Assembly: GCA_023392205.1 (NCBI GenBank)
Contig: JAEVZN010000317.1
Coordinates: 1 to 9,486 of the forward strand
Origin: Pseudomonadota bacterium
GTDB taxonomy: Bacteria > Pseudomonadota > Alphaproteobacteria > Rhizobiales > Xanthobacteraceae
DNA: 9,486 bases
Direction: 5' to 3'
The translations under genes and the position numbers were made by a program. Under the pieces are notes generated by a model. That model did not search any database, was not told where the DNA came from, and saw only the letters and a program-made list of their open reading frames with translations. Shown in pieces: positions 5,992 through 9,486 of the stretch. Position 1 is the stretch's first letter. Every line of letters starts with the position of its first letter.

Positions 5992-6849
5992 TCATGATTT
6001 TTCGGCAAAGCGGTGGAAATCCGCCCGAAGTGTGCGCGCCAGCGGACCGGGTTGCGCGTTGCCGACCGGGCGTCCGTCGATACGCACCACGGGCATCACG
6101 GTCTGACTCGCCGATGTGATGAAGGCTTCCCGCGCGGCAAGGGCATCGGCGACCGAGAAACGGTCTTCACGCAAAGTCAGGCCATGCGATGCCAGCGCCT
6201 CCAGTAGTACTGTCCTTGTGATGCCGCGCAGGATCGCATGGTCGGCGGCCGGAGTGACGACAACATTGTCCTGCGTCACGATCCAGGCATTCGAAGACGA
6301 GCCTTCGGTGATTTTGCCGTCGGAATCGACGAACCAGGCCTCGCGGGCGCCCTGCTCCCGCGCCGCCTGTTTCGCCAGCACGTTGGGGAGCAGCGAGATC
6401 GACTTGATATCCACCCGCTCCCACCGGTTATCCGGCAAGGTCACGACATCGATCCCGGCCGCCGCAAGAGCTTCGGTCTTTTGCGGATCGATCCGGCTCG
6501 CCGTCACGACGATGGACGGAATCGTGCCGGGCGGCGGAAAGGCGTGGTCGCGTCTGGCGACACCGCGGGTGATCTGCAGATAGACGATGCCGTCCCGGAC
6601 GCGGTTGCGGCGGACGACCTCGTGTATGACCACGCTCAGGGCCTTAAGCGGCATCGGCATGTCGATCCGCAATTCCGACAGCGACCGCTGCAATCGCTGC
6701 ATATGCCGGCGCTCGTCGACGAGGCGATGCCCCCTCACCTCGCAGACTTCATAGACGCCGTCCGCAAACAGATAGCCGCGATCCTCCACCGAAACGGCGG
6801 CGTCGCGCCGTGGCAGGTAGCGACCGTTGACATAGGCGATGCGGGACAC
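5992..6849 (-). CDS. dat: D-amino-acid aminotransferase (PLP fold type IV)
   Basis: A cytoplasmic PLP-dependent transaminase; D-amino-acid transaminase interconverts D-alanine and 2-oxoglutarate with pyruvate and D-glutamate, feeding peptidoglycan precursors. The 285-residue length is typical. Visible sites are ADGVYEV with Y33, the R100-D101-H102 motif before AFPPPG that corresponds to the RxH carboxylate trap of D-amino-acid transaminases, the PLP lysine K149 (RVDIKSISLLPNVLAK), and E182 (ITEGSSSNAWI). The RxH pair favours D-amino-acid over branched-chain substrates, though related class IV enzymes cannot be fully excluded. The start is GTG at 6849, 25 bp after the ntrX stop; only a weak GAAAAG precedes it. 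It is probably co-transcribed with ntrYX. From general knowledge, a dat gene between ntrX and hfq is a common rhizobial arrangement. Confidence 0.9.
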   Translation of the reverse strand: MSRIAYVNGRYLPRRDAAVSVEDRGYLFADGVYEVCEVRGHRLVDERRHMQRLQRSLSELRIDMPMPLKALSVVIHEVVRRNRVRDGIVYLQITRGVARRDHAFPPPGTIPSIVVTASRIDPQKTEALAAAGIDVVTLPDNRWERVDIKSISLLPNVLAKQAAREQGAREAWFVDSDGKITEGSSSNAWIVTQDNVVVTPAADHAILRGITRTVLLEALASHGLTLREDRFSVADALAAREAFITSASQTVMPVVRIDGRPVGNAQPGPLARTLRADFHRFAEKS

Positions 6850-6874
6850 GGGGATTGACTTTTCGAAAGGGCTG

Positions 6875-8245
6875 TCAGCCGATCCCCAGCGCCTTCAATT
6901 TACGGTGCAGGGCCGAGCGCTCCATACCGACGAATTCGGCGGTCCGGGAAATGTTTCCGCCGAAGCGGCTGATCTGCGCCACCAGATATTCACGTTCGAA
7001 CATCTCGCGCGCCTCGCGCAATGGCAGGCTCATCAATTGCTCGCCGCCATTTCCGTTCGGCATGGACGGCACCATCGAGCCGACATCCTGCGGCAGCATG
7101 CTGGCATTGATCACCGCGTTCGGATCGCCGCCGGCCAGGATCATCAGGCGCTCCACATTGTTGCGGAGCTGGCGCACATAGCCCGGCCAGTCATGCGATT
7201 GCAGGACCGCCATCGCGTCTTCGCCGATCGTGCGCCGCGGCAGGCCCGTGGCAGCCGAAATCTGGTCCATGAAGTAATCGACCAGCACCGGGATATCCTC
7301 GCGCCTCTCGGCAAGGGGCGGTACGCGGATCGGCACGACCGACAGCCGGTGATAGAGATCCTCACGGAAATTGCCGGCCGCGATCTCTGCCTCAAGGTTG
7401 CGGGCGCTGGACGAAATGATACGCACATCCACCGCGATCTTCGCCGTCCCGCCGACGCGGTGAAAGGTCTGATCGACCAGGACGCGGAGAATCTTGTTCT
7501 GTGTCTCGCGCGGCATGTCGGAAATTTCGTCGATGAAGAGCGTGCCGCCATGCGCCTCCTCGAGGGCGCCGGCCTTGCGGCTCTGGCTGCCATTCGAGGC
7601 CTCGATGCCGAACAATTCCGATTCCATCAGGTCCGGTGTGATGGCGGCAGCATTGATGACCACGAACGGGCCGCTCGCACGGCCGGACAGGTTATGCAGC
7701 GTGCGCGCGCACAATTCCTTGCCGGAGCCCGACATGCCGATGATCATGATGCGGCTGTTGGTCGGCGCGACCTTTTCGATGGTCTGGCGCAACTGGTTCA
7801 TCGCCGGCGACTTGCCGATCAGGGCCGCAGGCAACGGCGCGATGGCCTTGAGTTCTTTCACCTCGCGCTTCAGACGCGAATTCTCCAGCGCGCGGTCCGC
7901 CACAAGCACCAGCCGGTCGGCCTTGAATGGCTTCTCGATGAAGTCATAGGCCCCGCGTTTGATCGCCGCGACCGCTGTCTCGATATTGCCGTGGCCGGAT
8001 ATCATGACGACCGGAAGATCCGGATATTGCTCCTTGGCCGCGTCGAGCAATTGCAAACCATCGAGCCGCGATCCCTGCAGCCAGATATCCAGAAACACGA
8101 GGCCGGGACGCCGTGTCTTGATGGCGTTCAATGCGTCGTCGCCATCCCGCGCCGTACGCGTGGCATAGCCTTCGTCCTGGAGGATACCCGAAACCAGTTC
8201 GCAGATATCCGGCTCATCGTCGACGATGAGAATTTCAGCCGTCAT
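6875..8245 (-). CDS. ntrX: Response regulator NtrX
   Basis: The cytoplasmic response regulator of the NtrY/NtrX pair, tied to nitrogen metabolism, redox response and, in several alphaproteobacteria, cell-cycle or envelope control. The 456 residues form a receiver domain with acidic D9/D10, phospho-acceptor D53 (VFLDIWLQGSRLDG) and K105 (IEKPF), an AAA+ domain with Walker A GMSGSGKE (170-177), Walker B GGTLFIDE (233-240) and FREDLYHRL (293-301), and a C-terminal Fis-type helix-turn-helix (GGNISRTAEFVGMERSALHRKL, about 429-450). The sigma54-contacting GAFTGA motif, expected soon after ELFG (210-213), is absent and replaced by IEASNGSQSRKAGAL. This is known for alphaproteobacterial NtrX and argues against sigma54 activation. 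The usual WPGNVRQL reads WPGYVRQL. The start ATG at 8245 overlaps the ntrY stop as ATGA; upstream in-frame starts lie inside ntrY. Confidence 0.97.
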   Translation of the reverse strand: MTAEILIVDDEPDICELVSGILQDEGYATRTARDGDDALNAIKTRRPGLVFLDIWLQGSRLDGLQLLDAAKEQYPDLPVVMISGHGNIETAVAAIKRGAYDFIEKPFKADRLVLVADRALENSRLKREVKELKAIAPLPAALIGKSPAMNQLRQTIEKVAPTNSRIMIIGMSGSGKELCARTLHNLSGRASGPFVVINAAAITPDLMESELFGIEASNGSQSRKAGALEEAHGGTLFIDEISDMPRETQNKILRVLVDQTFHRVGGTAKIAVDVRIISSSARNLEAEIAAGNFREDLYHRLSVVPIRVPPLAERREDIPVLVDYFMDQISAATGLPRRTIGEDAMAVLQSHDWPGYVRQLRNNVERLMILAGGDPNAVINASMLPQDVGSMVPSMPNGNGGEQLMSLPLREAREMFEREYLVAQISRFGGNISRTAEFVGMERSALHRKLKALGIG

Positions 8246-9486
8246 GATATTACGCTGCTCGCCCGCTTGATCTTGTCTTCGTCTATTGAACTCGTGCCGC
8301 TTTGTTGCGGCGGATTGACGGCAAAGCGCAGGCGCACCCATGCGCCGCGATGCCTTTCATGACGTTCTTCCGACTCGCGCTCCGCATCGGAATATTCCGC
8401 TGCGTCATGCAATTCGATGCCGCCGCCATGTTCTTCCAGAATTTTTCCGACAATCGCGAGCCCGAGCCCGGTGCCCTTTTCGCGTGTCGTGACATAGGGC
8501 TCGAGAAGCCGCGAGCGATTTTCGGATGGCAGGCCGATGCCGTTGTCGATGACATCGATATAGACCATGTCGCCTTCGCGCGTGGCAATGACTTCGATCC
8601 GGCCTTTGCCGGAATCCGGCGGCAGCGCGGAAATTGCCTCCGTGCCATTCTTGATGATGTTGGTGAGCGCCTGCGATACCAGACGGCGGTCGAAGCGGGC
8701 CGACATGGAATCGTCGCTGAGCTTCAAATCCATCTCGATATCGGGATGGCCGACGCGCATCAGGAACACGGCCTGCCGCACCGTATCCGCGACATCCTCG
8801 GGCTGCATGACCGGTTTTGGCATCCGGGCGAAGCGCGAAAACTCGTCGACCATGCGGCGGATATCGTCGACCTGGCGCACGATGGTGTCCGTGCATTGTT
8901 CGAAGATCGCCTTGTCCTCGACGATCACCTTGCCGTATTTGCGGCGCAACCGTTCGGCCGAAAGCTGGATCGGGGTCAGGGGATTCTTGATCTCGTGGGC
9001 AATGCGTCGCGCGACATCGGCCCAGGCTGAAGTGCGCTGCGCGGAGACGAGGTCGGTGATGTCGTCGAGCGTGACGACATAGCCATGTTCCGCATCGACG
9101 CTCTGCTCGCTGGTCAGCCGTACGGAGAGATTGCGGTCTCGGCCGTTGCGGGTCAGGGTCACCTGCCCCTGCACGAGGCGCTGTCCGTTATCGAGCGAAT
9201 TCCCGACCAGCTCCGACAATTCCGGGACGACGGCGAGCAATTTCTTGCCGGTGACATCGGCCGTCGGCGCGCCGATCAATTGCTCCGCCGACCGATTGAG
9301 GATGCTGATCTGTCCGTCATGATCGACGCCGATGATTCCGGCACTGGCGCCTGACAGGACCGCTTCGCTGAATCGCCGTCGGCTATCGATCACGTCGCGG
9401 GCATTGAGCAGGTCGTCGCGCTGCGTCCGCAGGTCATGGGTCTTCCGATTGAAGGTGCGGCCCAGTTGTCCGAGATCGCCTTCGGT
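8242..9486 (-). CDS. ntrY: Sensor histidine kinase NtrY, C-terminal part (5' end outside window)
   Basis: The membrane sensor kinase that phosphorylates NtrX. The frame is open to the window edge, so the N-terminal membrane helices and periplasmic sensor lie outside; 414 residues remain. They begin at the end of a HAMP-like linker (GDLGQLGRTFNRKTHDLR), followed by a PAS domain (about SGASAGIIGVDHDG through YVVTLDDITDL), the dimerisation/phospho-acceptor segment with the H-box RRIAHEIKNPLTPIQLSAER (His codon at 8997-8995), and the catalytic domain with N-box NIIKNGTEAI, G1 DNGIGLP and G2 GTGLGLAIV. All kinase motifs are intact. A GTG at 9393 in the same frame is internal, not a start. The stop overlaps the ntrX ATG by 4 bp, which implies coupled translation of the partners. 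The C-terminal tail after the catalytic domain is charged and of low complexity (SDAERESEERHERHRG). Confidence 0.97.
   Translation of the reverse strand, partial: TEGDLGQLGRTFNRKTHDLRTQRDDLLNARDVIDSRRRFSEAVLSGASAGIIGVDHDGQISILNRSAEQLIGAPTADVTGKKLLAVVPELSELVGNSLDNGQRLVQGQVTLTRNGRDRNLSVRLTSEQSVDAEHGYVVTLDDITDLVSAQRTSAWADVARRIAHEIKNPLTPIQLSAERLRRKYGKVIVEDKAIFEQCTDTIVRQVDDIRRMVDEFSRFARMPKPVMQPEDVADTVRQAVFLMRVGHPDIEMDLKLSDDSMSARFDRRLVSQALTNIIKNGTEAISALPPDSGKGRIEVIATREGDMVYIDVIDNGIGLPSENRSRLLEPYVTTREKGTGLGLAIVGKILEEHGGGIELHDAAEYSDAERESEERHERHRGAWVRLRFAVNPPQQSGTSSIDEDKIKRASSVIS

Noticed and set aside
6839..8362. Very long open frame (507 codons) on the plus strand
   Set aside because: It is antisense to dat and ntrX, whose motifs are unmistakable. 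The translation is His/Asp/Arg-rich with no recognisable domain, as expected for the reverse strand of a GC-rich gene.
1..9486. Mobile elements, CRISPR arrays, toxin-antitoxin or defence systems
   Set aside because: No transposase, integrase, spaced repeats, terminal repeats or recognisable defence genes; MazG here is the two-domain housekeeping type and no mazEF genes are present.

Overview
The window looks like a piece of an alphaproteobacterial chromosome, most likely from Hyphomicrobiales (Rhizobiales). It is GC-rich, and the gene order ntrY-ntrX-dat-hfq-hflX with mazG next to it is, from general knowledge, a familiar neighbourhood in that order. The family level cannot be fixed from the sequence alone. 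Nearly all of it is core housekeeping and regulatory genes. There is no sign of a mobile element, CRISPR array, rRNA, tRNA or defence system, and no convincing new system. The interesting points are local: start-site oddities, overlaps and leader structures.

Layout. The left part (1-4191) is read rightwards: the 3' two-thirds of metG (methionyl-tRNA synthetase), a small two-helix membrane protein of unknown function whose start region carries a 20-bp tandem duplication, tatD (metal-dependent DNase/hydrolase), a PhnP-like metallo-beta-lactamase-fold hydrolase with no ordinary start codon, a gap of about 230 bp with an AT-rich palindromic patch, and mazG (NTP pyrophosphohydrolase). The first four genes are tightly packed or overlapping and look like one transcription unit. 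mazG follows the gap and may have its own promoter.

The right part (9486-4149) is read leftwards: ntrY (sensor kinase, 5' end outside the window), ntrX (response regulator, ATGA overlap with ntrY), dat (D-amino-acid aminotransferase), a gap of about 200 bp with a plausible sigma70 promoter and a leader hairpin, hfq (RNA chaperone) and hflX (ribosome-associated GTPase). hflX starts at a TTG directly after the hfq stop and uses a Shine-Dalgarno inside hfq. The two halves converge, and the 3' ends of mazG and hflX overlap by 43 bp on opposite strands.

How the genes work together. NtrY/NtrX is a two-component pair linked to nitrogen and redox control. Its NtrX lacks the sigma54-contacting GAFTGA loop, so it probably regulates without sigma54. 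Hfq and HflX form a conserved pair in RNA-based regulation and ribosome rescue. MazG cleans up nucleotide pools. MetG and TatD, with the hydrolase beside them, form a tRNA-charging and nucleic-acid-hydrolase group that is commonly clustered in bacteria.
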